DNA from: Cafeteria roenbergensis
Taxonomy: Eukaryota; Sar; Bigyra; Bicosoecida; Cafeteriaceae
Direction: 5' to 3'
DNA length: 30,332 nucleotides
NCBI GenBank assembly: GCA_008330645.1
Contig: VLTN01000117.1
Coordinates: 1-30,332, forward strand
The notes under the pieces were generated by a model. The model was not told where the DNA came from and did no database searches. It saw only the letters and a list, made by a program, of their open reading frames with translations. Below, piece after piece: positions 1-10,800 of this stretch (position 1 is its first letter; each line of letters opens with the position of its first letter). A program made the position numbers and the translations under genes.

Positions 1-1
1 G

Positions 2-3000
2 GGAAACGGTGGGCTGATCGGAGGTGCCGGCGCACGTGAAGATTCACTGCCGGTGGATGGCGGAGCAGCCATGGAGGAGGAGAGCCAACCACCGGAGACT
101 CAGGACGCGTCGGGTGACGACGAAGACGGGTCGGGGGAGGATGATGATGTCGTTGGTGGAGACGGCGACATGACGTCGATGGACGAGGACGCAGGGAGCG
201 AGGGGGAGAGCGAGGCGTCGGGAGGTGAGGACGCGGCGGATGGGAACACTGGCGAACGGCTGGTGGATGGATGCCAAGCTACTGGGAGCCAGACCAGAGG
301 CTCCATGGACTATGGCACAACGGACGAGGCCAGTGACGAGGGGTCGGAGGACGACGGCGAGGCGAGTGAGGAGGAGGACTGGCAGATGACGGGCGACAGC
401 GCAGCCAGCCAGGACCAAGTCGAGGAGACAATGGACGACGGAGGATGGAGTCCGAGGAGCGAGACGCCAGAGGATGATGGCGCCTCGGACGAGGAGGAGG
501 ACGGGTCGCTGGCGGGCGACAGCGCAGCCAGGGCGGAGCGAGAGGGGTCGACGGTGGACAATGGTGAATCGGGGGAGGTGGAGGATGACCCGGCGGCGGA
601 TGATGAGGAGGCGAGTAGGGAGGAGGACGAGTCGGCGGAGGAGACTGGCGCAACTGGCGGAGCGCGGGGTCCATCAGCTGCAAACGCGGCGGGGGACCCG
701 AGTGTAGGACAGGTTCACAGCACCATGCCGCAGCTCGAGGTGGAGGTGCCGGCGGCGGCAGGAGTCACAGGGCAGTTGGCCGGAGCGAACCGGACAGCGG
801 AGCCACCGACGGGCGAGGAGGGGGACATGGATGCAAGCCACGGATTGGAGGGGGATGACGCGGAGGACGTGACGGGAGCGATGGCGGAAGCAGGAGGCAA
901 CGAGACGCCACTCTCTGACGGAGAGAGGGCGTGTGGGGACGGGCGGTGCAAGCGGTGCTCCACCAGCTCTCCGGACAGCCTCGCCAAGGGAGCCTTTCTG
1001 AGACACGGATGTCCCTCCAAGAAGTGGGTGCAGTGGTACATCAAGGCGCTGCTCCGGCAGTGCACCTTCGGCGAGGCCTTTGCCGCGGACAAACTGCGGC
1101 AGCGCAAGGCGGTGAGCGAGCACGTGCCGGTGGCGCTCGAGCCCACCTTACAGCATGGCACCATGGCAGCGGCGGCGTCCCTGGCGGGTGCTGGGCGCAG
1201 AGGCAACGCGGAGGGCCACCCGACCGTCGAGCAAGCGGCGGGAATAAGGGTGCAGCTCACCACGGTAGCGGCCCTGAAGGCGTATCTGCGGCGTCAAAAC
1301 GGCACTTCCGCCAAGGACCTGGCGAAGAGCATGGCATCGGCGGGCACCGTCGCGCAGGACAGGGAGACGCTGGAAGCGTTGATGAGCCTGCACCCGAGCG
1401 AGGAGGAGGTGGTCGACGGCACAGTGGAGGGAGAAGCGCCGGACCTCACCGACTCCGAGCTTCGGGAAATGGTGTCGGCGGCGATTCAGTCGATGCCGCA
1501 CAAGAAGGCCGTGGGCCCGGACGGCATGGTCGCGAAGCAGCTGGAGAACATCGCCGAGAAGGACCTGGATGCGCTCGTGTCATTTGTCCGAAGGGCGTTG
1601 AGGAACGACCTCTCTGCCGAGGAGCGCAGGGTCCTCGGGTCGTCAACCCTGATGGCGATTCCCAAGGGCAACGGCAAGATCAGGCCGGTGGCCATGGTCT
1701 CGGGCCTGGGCAAGCTGGTGGGCAAGGTGGTGAACACCATCCTGGGAAAGCACGGACTGCTGGACCAGCTGCGCTTCCAGTTCCTGGGCTGCCGAGACGG
1801 GTCGTGCAGGCTGGTCCATGCTGTCCGCACCGCGTTCGAGGAGGGAGGAGCCAAACGGTGGTTGTTGCGCTGGACATGGCCAACGCCTACAACTCCGTCT
1901 CCAGACGCGCGATGATCGAGGAGGTGCGGCGGCTGGACGAGAAGCTCGTGCCGGCGGTGCTGGCGCTGTACGGCTCGTCCAGCCCGCTCTCTCTTTGCCA
2001 CGGACGAGGGCGAGGTCTTTGAGCTGAAGTCCAACAGGGGCGTGCGTCAAGGCGACCCGGCAGCGGGCGCACTGTTTGCGATCGCAGTGCACCCCCTGGT
2101 GGACGAGGTGAGGCGCGCCTTCCCAGATGTGCTCATCTTGCAGATGGCCGACGACACGACGCTCGTGGGCCCGAGGAGGAGCGCCTTCAAGGCAGCCCAG
2201 ATGCTGGCCGAGCGGCTCAGCACGGTGGGGCTGCGGATGAACGCCAGACAAGACCCAGGTGCTGTGCAAACGTGGACAGCGGGAGAACGAAGGCCAGAAT
2301 CCAGCGGGAGATGAAGCGGAGTAGGGACGATCCAGGGTCCCCACCCTCGGTGCTGGAGGGGTGCCACCTCACCGAACGGAGCGTGGCGGTGCTGCAGTGT
2401 CCTGTGGGGGAGGAACTCCCGCCGGAGGTGGCACTTGAGCACTCGATGAAGCGACTGGAGAAGGAGTTCGGGCCGGCCGCGGAGCGCCTGCTCGCGGGCA
2501 TCGAGGTCTGCGGGCTCAAGCGGGCGCACCACCTGCTGCTGTCAGTGGTGGGCCAGAAGTTCAGCTACCTGCACAGAGCAGCGGGTGCGGCGGCGGGCCA
2601 GGAGCTGGCGGTGTTCCATGCGGCGCTGCTGGCCAACCTGGCGGCAGTGGCGCACAAGACGGAGCTGGATGCGATCGGCCACGCGCTCTCGGACGAGATG
2701 TGCACGGTGACCGAGGACGGCTTCCGTGAGGCCATGTCCAAGGCCATCGAGGCGCTTGTTCGGGGGCTGCCGGACGAGCACGCAAGGCGGGAGGCGTGGT
2801 GGGCGCTCCTGGGCCGGGAAGCCGACGGTGTGACTCGGCTCGCATCGGCAGCGTCCAACCCGGCCTTGAAGAAGGGAGGCTACGCTCAGATGAGGCTGGC
2901 AAAGATGCTGAGCAAGGGCTGCAAAGCCGGGGGCATGGGCCTGCCTGGCGTGGCGCAGTTCCGCTTCGAGGCGACAGCGGGCTTCATCGAGGCCGTTCGG

Positions 3001-5187
3001 GACATGCGGAAAGGGCGGTTCGAGATGGCACCACCGCCGGAGGAGGCCCTTGACGGACCCGGCACTGGTGGAGGCGGAGGAGAGCCAGCGTCGGGGAGTG
3101 GTGCCGGAGCGGGACCAGCCAACGCCGGCGAGGCGGAAGCGGAGGATGAGTCAGGTGCGGCGGCTGCTACAGCGGGCGGCACGCCGTGGGTGGACCACCC
3201 GGCGGTCGGAGAGAGCGAGTCCAAGGAGGACTGCGAGGAGGGGCCGGCGCACGGGCAGCAGCTTGCAGGTACGCTGGACGGCTGGCTCGTCAGCGGTACG
3301 GGGGGAGCGGCTGAACCGGGGCATCAGCCAACACCGACAAGCGGAGGCCAGACGGTCGGCGGAGGTGCGGCTGCCGCCAGCGCGGCGGGAGCGGCGACCG
3401 AGATGACGACGAGCGGCGGCGGCGCAGCGGCAGCTAGTGCGGCTGGCGCTCCAACCGGCCAAGAGACATCTGATGCCGCACAGCCGAGAGCGGATGCGGC
3501 ACAGGTCTACTCGGTCAGGCGAACGCCGGCGATCGGGTTGGCCAGGGACGGACCCGACGCGGACGCGGATGGCAACGACCCCAACTGGAAGGGCATCTCG
3601 CTCAAGAAACTCGTGATGAGCTCGCTGAAGCGCTCAGACCGCAGCGATGCGACCAAGGAGGTGGGCGACATCCTGCTGCGATGCGAGGAGGTCGCCAAGG
3701 GAGCCTACCGGGACTACGAGCGGGACAGCAAGGAGTACAAGGACGCCTGCACCGAGGCACGGTACTTCAGGCCGGACAAGGACTGCGTCGTGGGCAAGGA
3801 GGCCGACCTTCATGCCGCCAGGGTGAAGAAGCGCTACCAGCTGGCGCACGTGTGGAGGTCGGACATCGCGGGGGCTGTCGAGGGCCTGGAAGAGCTGCGC
3901 GCCGAGATCGAGGAGCTGGCGCTGGAGGCGATGATGGAGCTCAGATCTGACGACGAGTCGTCGGATGACATGGAGGCAACTGCAAACCTGGTGGAGGAGT
4001 TCATCAGGGCATGCAAGGGAGCCCGCTGCCTGGCCGCAGCGACAGGGTTCGAGGGCTTCTTGCCCGACACCCTGGGTAAGCTGCCGGGCGAGCTGAAGGC
4101 CAAGCTCCGCAAGTGCCTGTACGGCGACGGGGTGACAGCGCGGGCGAACGAGCAGACCGAGGCGCCCTGGCAGCGCAAGATGGTGCTGCACCACGATGAC
4201 ATGCTGCGCATCAAGCACGAGTGCGTCTTCCTGCGCCGGCTGGCCAAGGCGCGCAGGGCCTGCACAGCACGCTGCAGGGCCGAGGCGCTGGCCAAGGGCA
4301 CGACGGAGAAGCGTGTCGCCAACATCGACGACCCGGCCATGTTCCGCGTCATGAGCGACCTGGTCGCGTTCCGGGAGGCATGCGTGCCGGGAACGCACTA
4401 CTGGCTCCGCAACACGATGATGGGGCCCCGCGGGCTCACAGACGAGGAGTTCGCGGTGGTCACCCGCTACCGCATCGGAGCCTCCGAGGCCGACCACGTG
4501 GTGCCAGACGGCGTGTCGATCAACTGCGCGTGCGTGCAGCGGGACACCACCGCGAGAGGCACCGTCCACATCGGCGGGGTCTCGGGCGTGGCACATCACC
4601 TGGCGCGCTGCCGCTGCGGCAAGGGCTCCACCATCCGGGCGCACAACGACGTCCGCGACGTCCTGCACGCGGCGGTGCGCTCGGCGGGACTACAGTCGGT
4701 GGTGGAGCCCTCCAGCTGGCAGGACGGGCAGACGCGCTTCGGGTCCCAGCCGGGGTCCAGCGAGGCCGCGCGCAAGCGACCGGACCTGCGGGTGCACGTC
4801 GACTTCGAGACCACCTGTCTCGTCGACGTGCAGATCACCTCGGCGGTGAGCAAGTCCTACGTGACGCAGGGCCTGCAGAACATGGACGCCTTTCTCGAGC
4901 GCCGTGAGAATGACAAGATGAGGGAGTACAAGAAGAGCTCAGCTACAAAGGACAACATGAGCTCCATTGTGCCCTTCGTCATCACGACCACGGGACGCAT
5001 GGGACCGGCGGCCTTCGCCTTCCTCAAGAAGGTGGCGGACACGGCCTTCGGTGATCGGCCGAGGGAGCGTGCGCGCTGGGCCTTTCGCTGGCTGTCGAGG
5101 CTGAACGAGGTCATCGCCAAGGGACTGGCGACCCAGCTGATCGGGCAGACGCAGTACCTGCGACAGCAGGTGGAGCGTATGCGGTGA
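2..5187 (+). pseudogene. Frameshifted RT-endonuclease polyprotein of copy A
   Basis: The frame is open from base 2 without a stop; the first in-frame ATG is at 71. It encodes about 300 acidic residues, a Cys-rich patch (CGDGRCKRC, then HGC, near 935-1020) and the start of the RT (KKAVGPDGM near 1500, IPKGNGKIRPVAM near 1660). Relative to copy C, one A is lost near 1853-1856, so the frame ends at a stop at 1915. One base is gained near 1986-1994, one A is gained near 2246, and two bases are lost near 2285-2295. The RT core (LDMANAY, RQGDP, MADD) is therefore split over three frames, and the rest reads openly from about 2272 to 5187. The C-terminal part keeps the CAC...HH...CRC cluster, RPD and VDVQ of the RLE nuclease. 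The net shift is -1. Either the copy has decayed or there are sequencing indels. If repaired it would encode at least 1,700 residues. Confidence 0.85.
71..915 (+). other. Acidic, low-complexity N-terminal domain of the element ORF
   Basis: The translated region is dominated by Glu, Asp, Gly, Ser and Ala, with almost no aliphatic core, so it is probably disordered. It contains an imperfect internal duplication: the GDSAAS-type segment at 391 recurs at 514, a spacing of 123 nt (41 codons), with similar EASEEED and DGG/DNG neighbours. It occurs only in copy A, because all other copies are truncated downstream of it. I recognise no ORF1-type RNA-binding fold. A role in packaging or nuclear targeting would be a guess. 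Confidence 0.6.
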
Positions 5188-5365
5188 GCAGGGGCGGCTG
5201 ATTGGCGACTCGAGGCAGTGTGATGGCAGGGAGCTGGGATTTGAGACTTGGGATTGTGGGTTTGGCGCGGTTTGTGATTCATCGGTGATGGAGTTGCAGG
5301 ATTGGTGATTGGTGAGTCTATGAATCGAGTGTGTGGCATGGTTTTGCGAGCTTTTGACCCCCCCC
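5188..5365 (+). other. Element 3' UTR with C8 terminus (reference copy)
   Basis: The segment runs from after the TGA stop to the last C of the C8 run and is 178 nt long. It is GT-rich with many TTGGGATT, TTGGTGATT and GTGAATCGAGT words. Near-identical segments of exactly 178 nt follow the ORFs of B (7642-7819), C (11801-11978) and D (14731-14908), and a 174-nt version follows E (17070-17243). By analogy with R2-type elements, such a constant 3' UTR would be the part the RT binds for target-primed reverse transcription. That role is inferred. Confidence 0.75.
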
Positions 5366-7641
5366 AACGATGTTCACGAGCCGGGGGCATGGGCCTGCCT
5401 GGCGTGGCGCAGTTCCGCTTCGAAGCGGCAGCGGGCTTCATCGAGGCCGTTCGGGACATGCGGAAAGGGCGGTTCGAGATGGCACCACCGCCGGAGGAGG
5501 CCCTCGACGGACCCGGCACTGGTGGAGGCGGAGGAGAGCCAGCGTCGGGGAGTGGTGCCGGAGCAGGACCAGCCAACGCCGGCGGGGCGGAAGCGGAGGA
5601 TGAGTCGGGTGCGGCGGCTGCTGCAGCGGGCGGCACGCCGTGGGTGGACCACCCGGCGGTCGGAGAGAGCGAGTCCAAGGAGGACTGCGACGAGGGCCCG
5701 GCGCATGGGCAGCAACTTGCAGGTACGCTGGACGGGTGGCTCGTCAGCGGTACGGAGGGAGCGGCTGAACCGGAGCATCAGCCAACACCGACAAGCGGAG
5801 GCCAGACGGTCGGCGGAGGTGCGGCTGCCGCCAGCGCGGCGGGAGCGGCGACCGAGATGACGACGGGTGTCGGCGGCGCAGCGGCAGCTAGTGCGGCTGG
5901 CGCTCCAACCGGCCAAGAGACATCTGATGCCGCACAGCCGAGAGCGGATGCGGCACAGGTCTACTCGGTCAGGCGAACGCCGGCGATCGGGTTGGCCAGG
6001 GACGGACCCGACGCGGACGCGGACGGCAACGACCCCAACTGGAAGGGCATCTCGCTCAAGAAACTCGTGATGCGGGCGCTGAGGCGCTCAGACCGCAGCG
6101 ATGCGACCAAGGAGGTGGGCGACATCCTGCTGCGATGCGAGGAGGTCGCCAAGGGAGCTTACCGGGACTACGAGCGGGACAGCAAGGAGTACAAGGACGC
6201 CTGCACCGAGGCACGGTACTTCAGGCCGGACAAGGACTGCGTCGTGGGCAAGGAGGCCGACCTTCATGCCGCCAGGGTGACGAAGCGCTACCAGCTGGCG
6301 CACGTGTGGAGGTCGGACATCGCGGGGGCTGTCGAGGGCCTGGAAGAGCTGCGCGCCGAGATCGAGGAGCTGGCGCTGGAGGCGATGATGGAGCTCGGAT
6401 CTGACGACGAGTCGTCGGATGACATGGAGGCAGCGGCAAACCTGGTGGAGGAGTTCATCAGGGCCTGCAAGGGAGCCCGCTGCCTGGCCGCAGCGACAGG
6501 GTTCGAGGGCTTCTTGCCCGACACCCTGGGTAAGCTGCCGGGCGAGCTGAAGGCCAAGCTCCGCAAGTGCCTGTACGGCGACGGGGTGACAGCGCGGGCG
6601 AACGAGCAGACCGAGGCGCCCTGGCAGCGCAAGATGGTGCTGCACCACGACGACATGCTGCGCATCAAGCACGAGTGTGTCTTCCTGCGCCGGCTGGCCA
6701 AGGCGCGCAGGGCCTGCACAGCACGCTGCAGGGCCGAGGCGCTGGCCAAGGGCACGCCGGAGAAGCGTGTCGCCAACATCGACGACCCGGCCATGCTGCG
6801 CGTCATGAGCGACCTGGTCGCGTTCCGAGAGGCGTGCGTGCCGGGAACGCACTACTGGCTCCGCAACACGATGATGGGACCCCGCGGGCTCACAGACGAG
6901 GAGTTCGCGGTGGTCACCCGCTACCGCATCGGAGCCTCCGAGGCCGACCACGTGGTGCCGGACGGCGTGTCGATCAACTGCGCGTGCGTGCAGCGGGACA
7001 CCACCGCGAGAGGCACCGTCCACATCGGCGGGGTCTCCGGCGTGGCGCATCACCTAGCGCGCTGCCGCTGCGGCAAGGGCTCCACCATCCGGGCGCACAA
7101 CGACGTCCGCGACGTCCTGCACGCGGCGGTGCGCTCGGCGGGACTGCAGTCGGTGGTGGAGCCCTCCAGCTGGCAGGACGGGCAGACGCGCTTCGGGTCC
7201 CAGCCGGGGTCCAGCGAGGCCGCGCGCAAGCGACCGGACCTGCGGGTGCACGTCGACTTCGAGACCACCTGTCTCGTCGACGTGCAGATCACCTCGGCGG
7301 TGAGCAAGTCCTACGTGACGCAGGGCCTGCAGAACATGGACGCCTTTCTCGAGCGCCGTGAGAATGACAAGATGAGGGAGTACAAGAAGAGCTCAGCTAC
7401 AAAGGACAACTTGAGCTCCATTGTGCCCTTCGTCATCACGACCACGGGACGCATGGGACCGGCGGCCTTCGCCTTCCTCAAGAAGGTGGCGGACACGGCC
7501 TTCGGCGACCGGCCGAGGGAGCGTGCGCGCTGGGCCTTTCGCTGGCTGTCGAGGCTGAACGAGGTCATCGCCAAGGGACTGGCGACCCAGCTGATCGGGC
7601 AGACGCAGTACCTGCGACAGCAGGTGGAGCGTTTGCGGTGA
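5320..7641 (+). pseudogene. Truncated ORF: linker plus RLE endonuclease (copy B)
   Basis: The first in-frame ATG (5320) lies in the 3' UTR of copy A. Reading runs through the C8/AACGATG junction, adding about 20 foreign residues, and enters the B coding sequence at GGMGLPGVAQ. The frame is uninterrupted to the TGA at 7639-7641. It encodes the Gly/Ala/Pro linker, a charged, probably helical region (DYERDSKEYKDA, then LEELRAEIEELALEAM), and the RLE nuclease with CAC, HH, CRC, RPD and VDVQ all present. There is no RT, so it could not retrotranspose on its own. Whether the chimeric frame is expressed is unknown. Confidence 0.75.
5366..5379 (+). other. Junction A/B: AACGATGTTC target-like motif plus 4 extra bases
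   Basis: AACGATGTTC follows directly on the C8 of copy A. It is followed by ACGA before copy B begins with GCCGGGGG. The same ten bases occur at the other three A-D junctions, so this is either a duplicated target site or the true terminus of the element. Confidence 0.7.
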
Positions 7642-7819
7642 GCAGGGGCGGCTGAGTGACGACTCGAGGCAGTGTGATGGGAGTGATCTGGGACTTGAGA
7701 CTTGGGATTGCGGGTTTGGAGCGGTTTGTGATTCATCGGTGATGGAGTTGCTGGATTGGTTTTTGATGAGTCTGTGAATCGAGTGTGTGGTATGGTTACG
7801 CGAGTTTTCGACCCCCCCC
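5380..7819 (+). mobile_element. Non-LTR retrotransposon copy B, 5'-truncated
   Basis: The sequence resumes inside the element at the equivalent of position 2926 of copy A, in the linker just after the RT region. It then follows the family consensus to the 178-nt 3' UTR and C8 (7812-7819). It lacks the entire RT. 5' truncation is the usual product of incomplete reverse transcription by LINEs. Its 3' UTR shares variants with copy E (such as GGGAGTGATCTGGG) rather than with C and D, so it probably derives from a different source lineage. Confidence 0.9.
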
Positions 7820-7831
7820 AACGATGTTCAT
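7820..7831 (+). other. Junction B/C: AACGATGTTC plus 2 extra bases
   Basis: AACGATGTTC, then AT, lies between the C8 of copy B and the first base of copy C (CCGACCGTCG). This is the second instance of the same join. Confidence 0.7.
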
Positions 7832-10800
7832 CCGACCGTCGAGCAAGCGGCGGGAATAAGGGTGCAGTTCACCACGGTAGCGGCCCTGAAGGCGTATCTG
7901 CGGCGTCAAAACGGCACTTCCGCCAAGGACCTGGCGAAGAGCATGGCGTCGGCGGGCACCGTCGCACAGGACAGGGAGACGCTGGAAGCGTTGATGGACC
8001 TGCACCCGAGCGAGGAGGAGGTGGTCGACGGCACAGTGGAGGGAGAAGCGCCGGACCTCACCGACTCCGAGCTTCGGGAAATGGTGTCGGCGGCGATCCA
8101 GTCGATGCCGCACAAGAAGGCCGTGGGCCCGGACGGCATGGTCGCGAAGCAGCTGGAGAACATAGCCGAGAAGGACCTGGATGCGCTCGTGTCATTTGTC
8201 CGAAGGGCGTTGAGGAACGACCTCTCTGCCGAGGAGCGCAGGGTCCTCGGGTCGTCAACCCTGATGGCGATTCCCAAGGGCAACGGCAAGATCAGGCCGG
8301 TGGCCATGGTCTCGGGCCTGGGCAAACTGGTGGGCAAGGTGGTGAACACCATCCTGGGAAAGCACGGACTGCTGGACCAGCTGCGCTTCCAGTTCCTGGG
8401 CTGCCGAGACGGGTCGTGCAGGCTGGTCCATGCTGTCCGCACCGCGTTCGAGGAGGGAGGAGCCAAAACGGTGGTGGTAGCGTTGGACATGGCCAACGCC
8501 TACAACTCCGTCTCCAGGCGCGCGATGATCGAGGAGGTGCGGCGGTTGGACGAGAAGCTCGTGCCGGCGGTGCTGGCGCTGTACGGCTCGTCCAGCCCGC
8601 TCCTCTTTGCCACGGACGAGGGCGAGGTCTTTGAGCTGAAGTCCAACAGGGGCGTGCGTCAAGGCGACCCGGCAGCGGGCGCACTGTTTGCGATCGCAGT
8701 GCACCCCCTGGTGGACGAGGTGAGGCGCGCCTTCCCAGATGTGCTCATCTTGCAGATGGCCGACGACACGACGCTGGTGGGCCCGAGGAGGAGCGCCTTC
8801 AAGGCAGCCCAGATGCTGGCCGAGCGGCTCAGCACGGTGGGGCTGCGGATGAACGCCGACAAGACCCAGGTGCTGTGCAAACGTGGACAGCGCGAGGAAA
8901 CCAAAGCCAGAATTCAGCGGGTGATGAAGCGGAGTAGGGACGATCCAGGGTCCCCACCCTCGGTGCTGGCGGGGTGCCACCTCACCGAACGGAGCGTGGC
9001 GGTGCTGCAGTGTCCTGTGGGGGAGGACCTCTCACCGGAGGTGGCTCTAGAGCAGTCGATGAAGCGACTAGAGAAGGAGTTCGGGCCGGCGGCGGAACGC
9101 CTGCTCGCGGGCATCGAGGTCTGCGGGCTCAAGCGGGCGCACCACCTACTGCTGTCAGTGCTCGGACAGAAGTTCAGCTACCTGCACAGAGCAGCGGGTG
9201 CGGCGGCGGGCCAGGAGCTGGCGGTGTTCCACGCGGCGCTGCTGGCCAACCTGGCGGCAGTGGCGCACAAGACGGAGCTGGATGCGATCGGCCACGCGCT
9301 CTCGGACGAGATGTGCACGGTGACCGAGGACGGCTTCCGTGAGGCCATGTCCAAGGCCATCGAGGCGCTTGTTCGGGGGCTGCCGGACGAGCACGCAAGG
9401 CGGGAGGCGTGGTGGGCGCTCCTGGGCCGGGAAGCCGACGGTGTGACTCGGCTCGCATCGGCAGCGTCCAACCCGGCCTTGAAGAAGGGAGGCTACGCTC
9501 AGATGAGGCTGGCAAAGATGCTGAGCAAGGGCTGCAAAGCCGGGGGCATGGGCCTGCCTGGCGTGGCGCAGTTCCGCTTCGAAGCGGCAGCGGGCTTCAT
9601 CGAGGCCGTTCGCGACATGCGGAAAGGGCGGTTCGAGATGGCACCACCGCCGGAGGAGGCCCTCGACGGACCCGGCACTGGTGGAGGCGGAGGAGAGCCA
9701 GCGTCGGGGAGTGGTGCCGGAGCGGGACCAGCCAGCATCGGCGAGGCGGAAGCGGAGGATGAGTCGGGTGCGGCGGCTGCTGCAGCGGGCGGCACGCCGT
9801 GGGTGGACCACCCGGCGGTCGGAGAGAGCGAGTCCAAGGAGGACTGCGAGGAGGGGCCGGCGCACGGGCAGCAGCTTGCAGGTACGCTGGACGGCTGGCT
9901 CGTCAGCGGTACGGGGGGAGCGGCTGAACCGGAGCATCAGCCAACACCGACAAGCGGAGGCCAGACGGTCGGCGGAGGTGCGGCTGCCGCCAGCGCGGCG
10001 GGAGCGGCGACCGAGATGACGACGAGCGGCGGCGGCGCAGCGGCAGCTAGTGCGGCTGGCGCTCCAACCGGCCAAGAGACATCTGATGCCGCACAGCCGA
10101 GAGCGGATGCGGCACAGGTCTACTCGGTCAGGCGAACGCCGGCGATCGGGTTGGCCAGGGACGGACCCGACGCGGACGCGGACGGCAACGACCCCAACTG
10201 GAAGGGCATCTCGCTCAAGAAACTCGTGATGCGGGCGCTGAGGCGCTCAGACCGCAGCGATGCGACCAAGGAGGTGGGCGACATCCTGCTGCGATGCGAG
10301 GAGGTCGCCAAGGGAGCTTACCGGGACTACGAGCGGGACAGCAAGGAGTACAAGGACGCCTGCACCGAGGCACGGTACTTCAGGCCGGACAAGGACTGCG
10401 TCGTGGGCAAGGAGGCCGACCTTCATGCCGCCAGGGTGACGAAGCGCTACCAGCTGGCGCATGTGTGGAGGTCTGACATCGCGGGGGCTGTCGAGGGCCT
10501 GGAAGAGCTGCGCGCCGAGATCGAGGAGCTGGCGCTAGAGGCGATGATGGAGCTCAGATCTGACGACGAGTCGTCGGATGACATGGAGGCAACTGCAAAC
10601 CTGGTGGAGGAGTTCATCAGGGCCTGCAAGGGAGCCCGCTGCCTGGCCGCAGCGACAGGGTTCGAGGGCTTCTTGCCCGACACCCTGGGTAAGCTGCCGG
10701 GCGAGCTGAAGGCCAAGCTCCGCAAGTGCCTGTACGGCGACGGGGTGACAGCGCGGGCGAACGAGCAGACCGAGGCGCCCTGGCAGCGCAAGATGGTGCT

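Larger units (their letters stand above)
1..5365 (+). mobile_element. Non-LTR retrotransposon copy A (RLE type), longest copy, 5' end outside window
   Basis: This is the first and longest of five related LINE-like copies. It contains, in order, an acidic N-terminal coding region, a Cys-rich patch, a reverse transcriptase, a low-complexity Gly/Ala/Pro linker, a restriction-like endonuclease, a 178-nt 3' UTR and a terminal run of eight C (5358-5365). No LTRs, poly(A) tail or terminal inverted repeats are seen. The reading frame is open from base 2, so the element may extend left of the window. Compared with copy C it has several small indels in the RT and is therefore probably inactive. The family resembles the RLE-bearing LINE groups (R2, NeSL, CRE, Utopia and relatives). 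I cannot assign the clade without a phylogeny. Confidence 0.9.

Noticed and set aside
3634-4668. Antisense frames of 170-340 codons over the RLE and linker regions of every copy, repeated near 6088, 10535 and 13885.
   Set aside because: They recur because the element recurs and because GC-rich third positions deplete stops on the opposite strand. Their translations show no domain, whereas the + strand shows RT and RLE motifs.
5341-5380. The C8-AACGATGTTC string as a telomere repeat.
   Set aside because: It occurs once per junction and not in tandem, and has no resemblance to TTAGGG- or TTTAGGG-type repeats. A telomeric location is only a hypothesis from architecture.
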